A model generated the notes under the pieces. The model did no database searches and had not been told where the DNA came from. It was given only the letters and a program-made list of their open reading frames with translations. A stretch of DNA of 64,000 nt from Shewanella subflava (GTDB lineage: Bacteria > Pseudomonadota > Gammaproteobacteria > Enterobacterales > Shewanellaceae): the NCBI RefSeq assembly GCF_025971955.1, contig NZ_JAPDMX010000026.1, forward strand, positions 1 to 64,000, written 5' to 3'. A program made the position numbers and the translations under genes. Shown here piece after piece: positions 40,631 to 51,170 of the stretch (its first letter is position 1; every line of letters begins with the position of its first letter).

Positions 40631-41731
40631 TTAAAGACGCATAGGCATCACCACATACATAGAGTCTTCTTCTAAATGATTTTCAATTAGCGCACTTGAG
40701 TTACCGTCTATTAAGGTAATACGTACTTCGTCACTGGCGAGGTTATTTAATACATCCAACAAATAACTCACATTGAAGCCTATTTCTAAATTATCCGAGT
40801 CGTAATCAACATCAATAATCTCTTCAGCTTCTTCTTGCTCAGGATTGTTTGCGGTAATTTTTAATAAACCAGGTTCAAGCTGAATACGCACACCACGGAA
40901 TTTTTCGTTAGAAAGAATTGAGGCGCGGGTTAAAGCCTGTTTCAGTTGATTACGACTAGCAATAACAATTTTATTGCCACCTTTTGGTAATACACGGCGA
41001 TAATCAGGAAAACGTCCATCCACTAGCTTGCTGGTGAACACAGCATTGGCCGTCACGGCACGAATGGCATTATCACCAATGCTGATAGTGATATCTTGAT
41101 CTTCACTATCGAGTAAGCGTGACATTTCGACCACACCTTTACGTGGCACAATCACTTGTTTTTCAGGCAGTGTTTGGGCAACTTGGCGATGGCTTAATGC
41201 TAAACGGTGACCGTCGGTGGCAATAGAGCGTAAAACGTTACCCTCGGTTTCAAATAGCAAACCGTTTAAGTAGTAACGCACATCTTGGTTAGCCATCGAA
41301 AATTGGGTTGAATCGATAATTGATTTCAATACACCCTGCTTTAGGCTGAATTCAATATCAGCTTGGAAAGCTTCAACATTTGGGTAATCTTCAGCGGGCA
41401 AGGTTGCCAATGAAAAACGGCTACGGCCAGATAGTAGTAACCATTTATTATCTTGTTGTTCGATACGCAGTTCAGAAGAATCCGGCAATGATTTTACAAT
41501 ATCTAATAGCTTTTTAGCCGGAACGGTAGTCCGCCCAGTGACAACATCACCATGAATAGCGGCCTGCCCGACAAGCTCCACTTCTAAATCTGTGCCAGTT
41601 AGTTTAAGTGAGTCTTCACTAACTTCTACAAGTAAATTGGCAAGAATGGGTAAGTTGTGTCTACGTTCTACGGCACCACAAACCAATTGCAATGGCTTTA
41701 GCAGTGCATCCCTATCAATTGAAAATTTCAT
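40631..41731 (-). CDS. dnaN: DNA polymerase III beta sliding clamp
   Basis: The 366-residue clamp that tethers DNA polymerases. Three clamp domains are evident; conserved segments include MKFSIDRDALLKPLQLVCGAVERRHNLPIL, GRTTVPAKKLLDIVKSLP, RSRFSLATLPAEDYP, YYLNGLLFE, TDGHRLA and the C-terminal VMPMRL, each shortened here to recognisable parts. The length matches E. coli DnaN (366). It is 19 bp downstream of dnaA in the same operon. Confidence 0.99.
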   Translation of the reverse strand: MKFSIDRDALLKPLQLVCGAVERRHNLPILANLLVEVSEDSLKLTGTDLEVELVGQAAIHGDVVTGRTTVPAKKLLDIVKSLPDSSELRIEQQDNKWLLLSGRSRFSLATLPAEDYPNVEAFQADIEFSLKQGVLKSIIDSTQFSMANQDVRYYLNGLLFETEGNVLRSIATDGHRLALSHRQVAQTLPEKQVIVPRKGVVEMSRLLDSEDQDITISIGDNAIRAVTANAVFTSKLVDGRFPDYRRVLPKGGNKIVIASRNQLKQALTRASILSNEKFRGVRIQLEPGLLKITANNPEQEEAEEIIDVDYDSDNLEIGFNVSYLLDVLNNLASDEVRITLIDGNSSALIENHLEEDSMYVVMPMRL

Positions 41732-41750
41732 TGTGTCAGTATTCCCTGAA

Positions 41751-43139
41751 TTAAGAAGAGAGCGTTCTGATTAAGTTGGCATAATCTTCTTTAATGTCAT
41801 GACTTTCTTCACGCAATTGCGCAATTTTACGGCAGGCATGCAGCACTGTAGTATGATCACGACCACCAAATGCATCACCAATTTCAGGTAAGCTTTGGTT
41901 TGTAAGTTCTTTAGATAACGCCATCGCCACTTGTCTAGGTCTTGCCACACTGCGCGAGCGACGTTTAGACAGCATATCTGCCATTTTTATTTTGTAGTAT
42001 TCAGCAACGGTTTTCTGAATATTGTCTATAGTGACTAATTTTTCTTGAAGTGCCAAGAGATCACGTAATGCTTCGCGCACAAAATCAATGGTAATGGGTC
42101 TGCCAGTAAAGTTAGCATTGGCAATAACCCGATTTAACGCACCTTCTAATTCACGCACATTCGAGCGTAAACGTTTAGCAATGAAGAATGCCACTTCATC
42201 AGGGAGGTTAATGCCACTTTCTTGCGCTTTACGCATTAAAATTGCCACACGGGTTTCTAACTCAGGTGGCTCAATAGCCACTGTTAAACCCCAGCCAAAG
42301 CGGGATTTTAAGCGATCTTCTACGCCGTCGATCTCTTTTGGATAACGGTCTGATGTTAAGATGATCTGATGATTGCCTTCTAATAATGCGTTGAAGGTAT
42401 GGAAGAATTCTTCTTGAGAGCGATCTTTATTGGCAAAAAATTGAATGTCATCAATAAACAACGCATCAACACTTCGGTAATAGCGTTTAAATTCTTCAAT
42501 AGCATTGTTTTGCAGTGCTTTAACCATATCCTGAACAAAACGCTCAGAATGCATATAAACCACTTTCGCATTGGGATTATTTTTAATAATGCCATTACCC
42601 ACCGCATGTAAAAGGTGAGTTTTACCTAAACCAGTGCCACCATATAAAAATAATGGATTATAAGCGCCACCTGGGTTTTCAGAAACTTGCAACGCAGCAG
42701 CTTTCCCTAACTGGTTTGATTTACCTTCAACAAAGTTATCAAACTGATAAGTTGGGTTAATATTGCTACGGTGATTAGCATTTGCTATCGGCTCAGCCTG
42801 GGTATTAAAGCTAGTACCCACACGAGCTTTAGTTTGTTGACCACTGGGTTTAGCATAAACAGGCGCTGAAACCATAGGCGTTTGACGTGCAGAAGGACGA
42901 CTACCAATATCAAAACGCAACTTAGGTGCATTACTGCCCATTTGCTCAGTAAAGAATTGATTAATGATATTGATGTACTTATCACGCACCCAATCCAATA
43001 CAAATCGGTTTGGAGCATAAAGGACTAACGTATCGCCATCCATTTCAGCTTGTAACGGACGGATCCACATACTGAACTGCTGAGCCGATAATTCGTCTTG
43101 CAGTCTACCGATACATTGTTGCCAAAGTGAAACCGCCAC
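41751..43139 (-). CDS. dnaA: Chromosomal replication initiator DnaA
   Basis: The 462-residue AAA+ initiator that binds DnaA boxes and opens oriC. Domain I is at about 1-80 ([22 protein letters not shown]), a variable linker follows, and the AAA+ core carries Walker [17 protein letters not shown], Walker [12 protein letters not shown] and sensor regions. The C-terminal domain IV has the DnaA signature [15 protein letters not shown]. The start is GTG at 43139. It is the first gene of dnaA-dnaN-recF-gyrB. Upstream DnaA boxes and GATC clusters imply autoregulation and Dam/SeqA sequestration. Confidence 0.99.
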   Translation of the reverse strand: MAVSLWQQCIGRLQDELSAQQFSMWIRPLQAEMDGDTLVLYAPNRFVLDWVRDKYINIINQFFTEQMGSNAPKLRFDIGSRPSARQTPMVSAPVYAKPSGQQTKARVGTSFNTQAEPIANANHRSNINPTYQFDNFVEGKSNQLGKAAALQVSENPGGAYNPLFLYGGTGLGKTHLLHAVGNGIIKNNPNAKVVYMHSERFVQDMVKALQNNAIEEFKRYYRSVDALFIDDIQFFANKDRSQEEFFHTFNALLEGNHQIILTSDRYPKEIDGVEDRLKSRFGWGLTVAIEPPELETRVAILMRKAQESGINLPDEVAFFIAKRLRSNVRELEGALNRVIANANFTGRPITIDFVREALRDLLALQEKLVTIDNIQKTVAEYYKIKMADMLSKRRSRSVARPRQVAMALSKELTNQSLPEIGDAFGGRDHTTVLHACRKIAQLREESHDIKEDYANLIRTLSS

Positions 43140-43189
43140 TTATATTTTCCCCAAAATAGGTTAACAAAAGGAGATGTATTCTATAGCGA

Positions 43190-43412
43190 GATCACAAGGA
43201 TCGCTATCGTTAATCTAATATTTATCCCCAACGCGATCATTGTATGTGGATATCTTCGATCATTAAAGATCAAACTCGATCTAATTTCTGTGAAAATGAT
43301 GTAAATCGCGCTTTATTAACCGATCCAGATTGATCTATAATGCGCGGCCTTTGATCTGTTTTAACAGTTTTAAAACCACTAGATATTGTGTTGGTGCACA
43401 GAGTTATCCACA
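43190..43412. promoter_or_regulatory. dnaA upstream control region: GATC cluster and DnaA boxes
   Basis: The 43140-43585 gap holds nine GATC sites between 43190 and 43356, far above random. A perfect DnaA box TTATCCACA is at 43404-43412, and one-mismatch boxes are at 43222-43230 (TTATCCCCA) and 43245-43253 (TGTGGATAT, reverse). This fits DnaA autorepression and SeqA sequestration of the dnaA promoter, although the exact promoter hexamers for dnaA are not clear to me. No small gene is seen in the gap before rpmH. Confidence 0.75.
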
Positions 43413-43484
43413 CTCTATGGTGCTTTTTAGCTAAATTCAGCAAAGAAATATTGGCAGAAATTTTTCATATAACCATTTTGGCTG

Positions 43485-43513
43485 TTGACGCTGAGGGTTA
43501 AAGTGATTACAAT
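43485..43513 (+). promoter_or_regulatory. rpmH operon promoter
   Basis: TTGACG (43485-43490) and TACAAT (43508-43513) are separated by 17 bp, close to sigma70 consensus. Transcription should start near 43520, giving a leader of about 65 nt before rpmH. Confidence 0.75.
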
Positions 43514-43585
43514 TCGGCCTCTTTTTTACCCTTACCTCTAATGTTGGAGCTAAGGCAAATTCACTAACAAAGACGGATTGCCATC

Positions 43586-43723
43586 ATGAGTAAACGTACT
43601 TTTCAACCTAGCAACCTGAAGCGCAAGCGTTCTCACGGCTTCCGCGCTCGTATGGCCACTGTAGGCGGCCGTAAGGTGCTTGCACGTCGTCGTGCGAAAG
43701 GTCGCGCTCGTTTATCTGCTTAA
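43586..43723 (+). CDS. rpmH: 50S ribosomal protein L34
   Basis: A 45-residue, very basic protein beginning [19 protein letters not shown] and ending [12 protein letters not shown], clearly L34 of the large ribosomal subunit. Codon use is strongly biased, as in other ribosomal protein genes. It is followed 15 bp later by rnpA and is the first gene of rpmH-rnpA-yidD-yidC. Confidence 0.99.
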
Positions 43724-43738
43724 TAAGTAGATAACTAG

Positions 43739-44095
43739 GTGACTAGCTATACCTTTACGCGGGAGTTAAGACTCTTAACTCCCGCGCAATTTAAATCTGT
43801 ATTCTCCAATCCAATCAAAGCATCCTCTGCTGAAATAACCCTGCTCGCCATTCCGAATTCAGAGCAACATCCTCGTATTGGTTTAACTGTTGCAAAACGT
43901 TTTGTTAAACGTGCAAATCAACGCAACCGAATTAAACGTGTGATAAGGGACAGTTTTCGTTTACATCAACACGACATTCCTAACATAGATATCGTGGTAT
44001 TAGTCAGAAATGGCGTGATGGAAATGGAAAATGCAGAACTACACAAATTAATAGAAAAGCTATGGCGCAAACTCAGTCGCCGCTACAATGGCTAG
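43739..44095 (+). CDS. rnpA: Ribonuclease P protein component
   Basis: The 118-residue basic subunit of RNase P, which assists the RNA subunit in tRNA 5' maturation. The signature RNP motif [20 protein letters not shown] is visible near residues 60-80, after [12 protein letters not shown] and [10 protein letters not shown]. The start is GTG at 43739. Its last 34 bp overlap yidD in another frame, the arrangement usual for this operon. Confidence 0.98.
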   Translation: MTSYTFTRELRLLTPAQFKSVFSNPIKASSAEITLLAIPNSEQHPRIGLTVAKRFVKRANQRNRIKRVIRDSFRLHQHDIPNIDIVVLVRNGVMEMENAELHKLIEKLWRKLSRRYNG

Positions 44096-44316
44096 CAACC
44101 ACGTTAATTCGTGGCTATCAACTCATTATTAGCCCTATGATTGGACCGCGTTGTCGATTCAATCCAACATGTTCACATTATGCTATTGAAGCAATAAAAA
44201 CACATGGAACGGCAAAAGGTAGTTGGTTTGCAATCAAACGCATATTAAAATGTCACCCTTTACATCCCGGCGGAAGTGATCCCGTCCCACCCAAAAATGA
44301 CAGGTGTAATAAATAG
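44062..44316 (+). CDS. yidD: Membrane protein insertion efficiency factor YidD
   Basis: An 84-residue small protein with an amphipathic N-terminus and the YidD pattern [30 protein letters not shown], here split into parts [16 protein letters not shown] and [11 protein letters not shown], then [13 protein letters not shown]. It assists YidC-dependent insertion of membrane proteins. It starts within rnpA and ends 3 bp before yidC. Confidence 0.97.
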   Translation: MAQTQSPLQWLATTLIRGYQLIISPMIGPRCRFNPTCSHYAIEAIKTHGTAKGSWFAIKRILKCHPLHPGGSDPVPPKNDRCNK

Positions 44317-44319
44317 GCT

Positions 44320-45945
44320 ATGGAATCTCAACGCAATATATTGCTAATCGGTCTGCTGTTTGTCAGCTTTTTAATGTGGCAACAATGGCAAGCAGATAAA
44401 GCACCACAACCGGTTGCTACACAAACCTCATCAGTTGCCGCTTCAACAAATGCGCAACTATCTGATGTGCCAGATGCAGATGCTTCTCTACCTGAAGCCG
44501 TAACCGCATCAAAAGAACTCATTACAGTTACCACTGACCAATTAGTGTTAAAAATCGATCCAGTCGGTGGTGATATTGTTTACTCGGCATTAGTTGGACA
44601 TAAAGTCGAAATCGATAAAGAAGAATCGTTTGTGCTGCTTGAGCAAACAAATGATATTTACTATATCGCCCAAAGTGGCTTAATTGGCCGCAACGGTATC
44701 GACAGCAGTGTTAAAGGGCGCGCTCATTTTAGCAGCCAATCACAACAATATACCCTTGCTGATGGCCAAGACACTGTAGAAGTACCATTAACATTTGTTG
44801 CCGATAATGGGGTGACATACAACAAGGTATTTACCCTTCATCGCGGTAAATTCAATGTTGATGTCGATTATCGCATTAACAATACTTCAGCTGAACAGCT
44901 TCAAGTACAAATGTATGGTCAAATTAAGCACAGCATCAAAGAAAGCGAAAGCAGCATGATGATGCCGACATATCGTGGTGCAGCCTTCTCTACTGCTGAT
45001 ACCCGCTATGAAAAATACAGCTTTGAAGACATGGCTGACAAAAACCTAGACAAGAAAACATTAGGTGGTTGGGCAGCAATGCTACAGCACTACTTTGTTT
45101 CTGCTTGGGTACCGCCTGCAAATGATCAAAATACGATTTTCTCTAGTTTAAGTGCTGGTGGTTTAGCAAATATCGGTTTCCGTGGTGCAATTTATGATAT
45201 TGCTCCGGGTGCCGAACAAACACTTTCAGCTCAATTCTATGTTGGTCCTAAAGATCAAGAAGCCTTAACAGCCATTTCTGAGTCATTAAACTTAGTGGTT
45301 GATTACGGTTTCCTATGGTGGCTAGCTATCCCAATCCATTGGTTATTGATGTTCTATCAATCATTTGTGGGTAACTGGGGTGTGGCAATTATTCTAATTA
45401 CCCTAACAGTTCGTGGATTGTTGTATCCGCTAACTAAAGCGCAATACACCTCTATGGCTAAAATGCGTAACTTGCAGCCTAAATTAGCTGACATGAAAGA
45501 GCGTTTTGGTGATGACCGTCAGAAAATGGGTCAAGCCATGATGGAACTGTACAAGAAAGAGAAAGTAAACCCTATGGGTGGCTGCTTACCTATCTTGTTA
45601 CAAATGCCAATTTTCATCGCACTATACTGGGTATTACTAGAAAGCTATGAATTGCGCCATGCACCATTCATGCTATGGATTAACGACTTGTCAGTACAAG
45701 ATCCATACTACGTATTACCATTATTAATGGGTGTGTCTATGTGGTTAATGCAAAAAATGCAGCCAATGGCACCTACCATGGACCCGATGCAAGTGAAAAT
45801 GATGCAGTGGATGCCGGTTATCTTTACCGTGTTCTTCCTATGGTTCCCAGCAGGTCTAGTGCTTTACTGGTTAGTCGGTAACTTAGTTGCGATTACCCAG
45901 CAAAAGATTATTTATGCCGGACTTGAGAAAAAAGGCTTAAAATAA
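44320..45945 (+). CDS. yidC: Membrane protein insertase YidC
   Basis: A 541-residue inner-membrane insertase. It has an N-terminal membrane anchor ([17 protein letters not shown]), a large periplasmic domain (about 60-340), and a C-terminal core of five membrane segments including [26 protein letters not shown] with the conserved charged Arg, [21 protein letters not shown] and [15 protein letters not shown]. Proteobacterial length is normal. It is the last gene of the rpmH operon, before a terminator. Confidence 0.98.
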   Translation: MESQRNILLIGLLFVSFLMWQQWQADKAPQPVATQTSSVAASTNAQLSDVPDADASLPEAVTASKELITVTTDQLVLKIDPVGGDIVYSALVGHKVEIDKEESFVLLEQTNDIYYIAQSGLIGRNGIDSSVKGRAHFSSQSQQYTLADGQDTVEVPLTFVADNGVTYNKVFTLHRGKFNVDVDYRINNTSAEQLQVQMYGQIKHSIKESESSMMMPTYRGAAFSTADTRYEKYSFEDMADKNLDKKTLGGWAAMLQHYFVSAWVPPANDQNTIFSSLSAGGLANIGFRGAIYDIAPGAEQTLSAQFYVGPKDQEALTAISESLNLVVDYGFLWWLAIPIHWLLMFYQSFVGNWGVAIILITLTVRGLLYPLTKAQYTSMAKMRNLQPKLADMKERFGDDRQKMGQAMMELYKKEKVNPMGGCLPILLQMPIFIALYWVLLESYELRHAPFMLWINDLSVQDPYYVLPLLMGVSMWLMQKMQPMAPTMDPMQVKMMQWMPVIFTVFFLWFPAGLVLYWLVGNLVAITQQKIIYAGLEKKGLK

Positions 45946-45984
45946 GCCCAAGCTCTGCAGTAAACTACGTATAGTTTGATAATA

Positions 45985-46011
45985 AAAAGGCGGCTTAATT
46001 GGCCGCCTTTT
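45985..46011. terminator. Terminator after yidC
   Basis: AAAAGGCGGC (45985-45994) pairs perfectly with GCCGCCTTTT (46002-46011) across a 7-base loop. It lies 39 bp after the yidC stop and 27 bp before mnmE, so mnmE must have its own promoter or rely on read-through. Confidence 0.85.
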
Positions 46012-46038
46012 CAATTAATGATTTAGCAGGAAATAACC

Positions 46039-47400
46039 GTGACAACAGATACTATTGTGGCACAAGCTACCGCACCCGGACGTGGAGGTGTAGGCATCAT
46101 TCGTGTATCAGGTGACTTAGCCAGTAATGTGGCGACAGCCATTATTGGCCATGTGCCAAAAACCCGATATGCTGAATATTGTGATTTTAATAGTAGTGAC
46201 GGACAGGTTATTGACCAAGGCATAGCACTGTTTTTTAAAGGCCCAAACTCGTTTACTGGTGAAGATGTACTTGAACTACAAGGACATGGCGGCCAAATTG
46301 TACTTGATATGCTAATCAAGCGAGTGATGGAAGTTGACGGTATTCGAATTGCTAAACCAGGCGAATTCAGTGAACAGGCCTTTTTAAATGACAAGCTTGA
46401 TCTGACTCAAGCAGAGGCCATTGCCGACTTAATTGATGCCACCAGTGAACAAGCCGCTAAAAGCGCATTGCAATCACTACAGGGTGAATTTTCAAAAGAA
46501 GTACACGAGTTAGTCGACCAAGTAACGAACCTGCGTTTATATGTTGAAGCGGCGATTGATTTTCCTGATGAAGAGGTCGACTTTTTATCCGACGGTAAAA
46601 TAGCCAATGCGCTGTATAAGATTATCGATAAATTAACCCATGTTCAGGCCAGCGCCAAACAAGGATCGATTATTCGTGAAGGCATGAAAGTGGTTATCGC
46701 CGGTCGCCCTAATGCGGGTAAATCAAGTTTATTAAATGCTTTAGCGGGTAAAGAATCAGCCATTGTGACCGAAATTGCCGGTACTACCCGTGATGTATTA
46801 CGTGAGCATATCCACCTAGATGGCATGCCATTACATATTATTGATACCGCCGGATTACGCGACACCACAGATACCGTAGAACAAATTGGCATTGAGCGCG
46901 CTTGGACTGAAATAGCCACGGCTGACCGGGTATTATTTATGGTAGATGGCACCACAACCGATGCAGTAAACCCACATGATATTTGGCCCGATTTTATCGA
47001 CCGTTTACCACCAAGGCTTGGCATAACGGTTATCCGTAATAAAGCCGACATCACTGGTGAGCCGTTAACCATGTCAGCAGAACAAGGTTACGATGTTTAC
47101 CGTATATCAGCCAAAACCGGCTTAGGTGTAGAAGAGTTAAAGCAGCATCTTAAGTCGCTAATGGGTTATCAAAGTAATCTAGAAGGCGGCTTTATTGCCC
47201 GTCGCCGTCACTTAGAAGCTTTAGATTTAGCTCAAAGCCACTTAATGTTAGGTAAAGAACAGTTAGAGGTGTTTTTAGCTGGTGAGTTACTGGCTGAAGA
47301 GCTACGTATGTGCCAGATGGCGTTATCTGAAATTACCGGAAAATTCACCTCAGATGATCTACTTGGTAAAATATTTAGCTCGTTCTGTATTGGTAAATAA
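46039..47400 (+). CDS. mnmE: tRNA modification GTPase MnmE
   Basis: MnmE (TrmE) works with MnmG to make 5-aminomethyl-type modifications at U34 of tRNAs. The 453-residue protein has an N-terminal folate-binding domain ([21 protein letters not shown] start, shown here as [17 protein letters not shown]), a G domain with [25 protein letters not shown] and NKAD, and the C-terminal catalytic CIGK motif. The start is GTG at 46039 with CAGGAAAT upstream. Its partner mnmG lies 6 kb away beyond oriC. Confidence 0.98.
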   Translation: MTTDTIVAQATAPGRGGVGIIRVSGDLASNVATAIIGHVPKTRYAEYCDFNSSDGQVIDQGIALFFKGPNSFTGEDVLELQGHGGQIVLDMLIKRVMEVDGIRIAKPGEFSEQAFLNDKLDLTQAEAIADLIDATSEQAAKSALQSLQGEFSKEVHELVDQVTNLRLYVEAAIDFPDEEVDFLSDGKIANALYKIIDKLTHVQASAKQGSIIREGMKVVIAGRPNAGKSSLLNALAGKESAIVTEIAGTTRDVLREHIHLDGMPLHIIDTAGLRDTTDTVEQIGIERAWTEIATADRVLFMVDGTTTDAVNPHDIWPDFIDRLPPRLGITVIRNKADITGEPLTMSAEQGYDVYRISAKTGLGVEELKQHLKSLMGYQSNLEGGFIARRRHLEALDLAQSHLMLGKEQLEVFLAGELLAEELRMCQMALSEITGKFTSDDLLGKIFSSFCIGK

Positions 47401-47401
47401 G

Positions 47402-48031
47402 ATGCTGGTAAATGGTGATATGGCATTAGCACATAATGTCGTTGTACTCGATTTTGAAACCACAGGTTTATCACCAGATAATGGCGATAGAGCCATTGAA
47501 ATCGGCGCGGTAAAAATAGTTAACGGCGAAATGGTCGATACTTTTCAGTCGTTGATGAACCCGGGGAAAAAGGTAAACACGTTTATCGAACAATATACCG
47601 GTATCAGCAACGCAATGCTGCGTGACGCACCAAGCTGCCAAATTGTGATGAACCAATTTGCAGACTTTATCGGCGACTTTAGCTTGGTTGCCCATAATGC
47701 CAGTTTTGATAAAAAGTTTTTAGATGCTGAATTAGACTATTGTCAACGCAACTATAAAGGCCAATTTGCCTGCTCACTGTTGTTATCACGCAGAATAAGT
47801 TTAGATGCGCCAAATCATAAATTGGGCACTTTGGTGGCTTACCATCAGCTGCCAACTGAGGGATTATTTCACCGAGCCTTAGCAGATGCCAACATGACCG
47901 CTCATCTGTGGTTATATCAATTGGCACTGATTCAGCAAAAAGCGCCGCATGTTGAATTAACCTTTGATGTTATTAATCGCTTATCCCGCATACCCAAAGC
48001 TAAAATTAATCAATACTTAACTACCTTATAA
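47402..48031 (+). CDS. DnaQ-like 3'-5' exonuclease
   Basis: A 209-residue DEDDh exonuclease of the DNA polymerase III epsilon type. Exo I is VLDFETTG (Asp, Glu), Exo II is HNASFDKKFLD, and Exo III is HRALADANMTAHL with the HxAxxD motif. It may be a stand-alone proofreading or nucleic-acid-trimming enzyme; it is shorter than true DnaQ and lacks the C-terminal polymerase-binding tail. It starts 1 bp after mnmE at ATG 47402, with a second possible start at 47420 (MALAHNVVV). The open frame extends far into mnmE, but that part is a shadow. Confidence 0.9.
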   Translation: MLVNGDMALAHNVVVLDFETTGLSPDNGDRAIEIGAVKIVNGEMVDTFQSLMNPGKKVNTFIEQYTGISNAMLRDAPSCQIVMNQFADFIGDFSLVAHNASFDKKFLDAELDYCQRNYKGQFACSLLLSRRISLDAPNHKLGTLVAYHQLPTEGLFHRALADANMTAHLWLYQLALIQQKAPHVELTFDVINRLSRIPKAKINQYLTTL

Positions 48032-48047
48032 CCCTATCGCAATAGCA

Positions 48048-48917
48048 TTAAGTCAGTTGTTCACTCAGCATATCGACTAACAGCCTTACCTTGGCAGATA
48101 AGTGCCGATTTTGTGGATATAAAGCCCAAATCCCCTCTTTTGCTTGTTGAAATGATGCCAACACCACCACTAACTGACCTTGCTTAATGGCTTCATTAAC
48201 ATAATAACCAGGTAACTGTACCACGCCCATTCCACGCAAAGCCGCATCCAGTAACGTCAGGCCACTGCTACATTGCAAACGACCTTGTACCTTAATGACT
48301 TTTTCTTTTCCCTGCTCATCAAAATGCCAATGACTATTAGTGCCAATCAAACAATGATGTTGATTTAAATCAGCTAAGGTCTGAGGCACACCATATTGTT
48401 GCAGGTAAGCGGGCGAAGCACACACATATTGGCGACGACTGGTTAAGCATTTAGCCACCAAACTCGAGTCCGCTAATCTGCCTAATCGAATCGCCAAATC
48501 ATAACTACCATCCACTAAATCCAATTGCTTATTGGTCAGCTCGCAAATCACTTCCACTTGTGGATATTTTTCCATGAAGTTGAGCACGATAGGCATAACA
48601 AAACGTTCACCATAGGTCACTGGCGCCGTCATTCTAATTAACCCTTGTGGAGATTGATGCAAGCTTGAAATAGCCCGTTCGGCCTCTTCTAACCCATCTA
48701 AAACTTGCCGACAATGACGAAAATACACCGCACCTTCTTCTGTTAAAGACACCTTACGGGTGGTGCGGTAAAACAGCTTGGTTGTTAAGCGGTTTTCAAG
48801 CTGACTGACCTGACGACTGACTTGTGCGGTTGATATCCCCAAACGGCTGGCCGCCTGAGTAAAACTTTCTGTTTGCGCCACAGCAACAAACTCTACCACT
48901 CCATCCCATGGCAACAT
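48048..48917 (-). CDS. LysR-family regulator divergent from frmA
   Basis: A 289-residue LysR-type transcriptional regulator: N-terminal winged helix (FTQAASRLGISTAQVSRQVSQLENRL) and a periplasmic-binding-protein-like effector domain from about residue 90. It faces frmA across a 200-bp gap that contains a 15-bp palindrome, so it most likely controls the formaldehyde detoxification operon. The effector is unknown. E. coli uses an unrelated repressor, FrmR, for these genes. Confidence 0.93.
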   Translation of the reverse strand: MLPWDGVVEFVAVAQTESFTQAASRLGISTAQVSRQVSQLENRLTTKLFYRTTRKVSLTEEGAVYFRHCRQVLDGLEEAERAISSLHQSPQGLIRMTAPVTYGERFVMPIVLNFMEKYPQVEVICELTNKQLDLVDGSYDLAIRLGRLADSSLVAKCLTSRRQYVCASPAYLQQYGVPQTLADLNQHHCLIGTNSHWHFDEQGKEKVIKVQGRLQCSSGLTLLDAALRGMGVVQLPGYYVNEAIKQGQLVVVLASFQQAKEGIWALYPQNRHLSAKVRLLVDMLSEQLT

Positions 48918-48994
48918 TATTACAGTCTCGTAAAAGTAATTTACAATTTAAGCTAATTATCAACTGATATAAAACAATTACAATAGTCTTATCG

Positions 48995-49009
48995 TCTACA
49001 CTGTGTAGA
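48995..49009. promoter_or_regulatory. Palindrome in lysR-frmA gap, candidate LysR operator
   Basis: TCTACAC-T-GTGTAGA is a perfect 7-bp dyad about 110 bp before frmA and 80 bp before the regulator start, with another TCTAC at about 49022. LysR-type proteins bind T-N11-A dyads; this one fits in position and symmetry, but recognition is unproven. Confidence 0.6.
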
Positions 49010-49107
49010 TATTTATTTTCATCTACTGAGTTGTTTGGTTTTTGTTGGTTAGTATTTCATCAACAACGCCAAAGCAAAATATGCCCAACAACACTTAATA
49101 TCGATAA

Positions 49108-50256
<1,149 letters not shown>

Positions 50257-50258
50257 TC

Positions 50259-51098
50259 ATGCTTGAACAAGTCAGCAGCACAAAAGTGTTTGGTGGGTGG
50301 TTACGGCAATTTAATCATCAATCAGAGGTAAATAATTGCTCCATGCGCTTTGCTATTTATTTACCTCCACAGGCTGCAACCCAAAAAGTGCCTGTTTTAT
50401 ACTGGTTATCTGGATTAACCTGCACAGATGAAAACGTGATGCAGAAATCTGGTATTCAACGCGTGGCAGCAGAGCTAGGTATCGCCATTGTTGCCCCTGA
50501 TACGAGTCCGCGTGGTGATGATGTAGCCGATGATCCAGATGCAAGTTATGACTTTGGCTTGGGTGCTGGTTTTTACGTTAATGCAAATCAAGCCCCCTTT
50601 AAGTCAAATTACCAAATGTATAGCTACATCGTCGATGAGCTACCAGCACTGATTGAAGCAAAATTTAATGTTAACCAAACTCGAAGTATTAGTGGCCATT
50701 CAATGGGAGGCCATGGTGCTATCACTATAGGGCTTAAAAACTCACTACGTTATCAATCAATTTCAGCATTTAGCCCTATCTGCAATCCGATAAATTGCCC
50801 TTGGGGACAAAAGGCATTTAATGGATATTTGGGAGCGGATCAAACAAGCTGGGCAGAATACGACAGCTGTGAGCTAATAAAGAAAACTGACGCTAAAATC
50901 CCTATGCTGGTGGATCAAGGAAATGCTGACAATTTTTTAACCGAACAACTGCAATCTGAATCGTTAAAAACGGCCGCTAATATCAATCAATATCCACTAA
51001 CATTACGCATGCAGGAAGGTTACGATCACAGTTACTACTTCATTAGTAGTTTTATTGAAGAGCATTTACGTTTTCATGCAAAGTACTTAATCAAATAG
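50259..51098 (+). CDS. fghA: S-formylglutathione hydrolase
   Basis: A 279-residue serine esterase that hydrolyses S-formylglutathione to formate and glutathione, the step after FrmA. The nucleophile motif is SGHSMGGHGA (Ser near residue 148), the oxyanion region is VLYWLSGLTCTDENVMQKSG, and the catalytic His is in GYDHSYYFI. Fold is alpha/beta hydrolase of the esterase D type. It follows frmA directly and ends before a strong terminator. Confidence 0.96.
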   Translation: MLEQVSSTKVFGGWLRQFNHQSEVNNCSMRFAIYLPPQAATQKVPVLYWLSGLTCTDENVMQKSGIQRVAAELGIAIVAPDTSPRGDDVADDPDASYDFGLGAGFYVNANQAPFKSNYQMYSYIVDELPALIEAKFNVNQTRSISGHSMGGHGAITIGLKNSLRYQSISAFSPICNPINCPWGQKAFNGYLGADQTSWAEYDSCELIKKTDAKIPMLVDQGNADNFLTEQLQSESLKTAANINQYPLTLRMQEGYDHSYYFISSFIEEHLRFHAKYLIK

Positions 51099-51117
51099 GC
51101 TATTACTGACTAGACAT

Positions 51118-51149
51118 AAAAAATGGAGTGATAATTCACTCCATTTTTT
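51118..51149. terminator. frmA-fghA terminator
   Basis: A perfect 13-bp stem (AAAAAATGGAGTG at 51118-51130, complement at 51137-51149) with a 6-base loop and T-runs on both strands, between the convergent ends of fghA and the symporter gene. Confidence 0.93.
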
Positions 51150-51170
51150 ATACATCATCATTTGATAGGG

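Noticed and set aside
47282..47401. N-terminal extension of the exonuclease reading frame into mnmE
   Set aside because: It is antisense-free but out-of-frame with a well-conserved mnmE C-terminus, and the extension has no exonuclease similarity; the DEDDh domain starts right after 47402.
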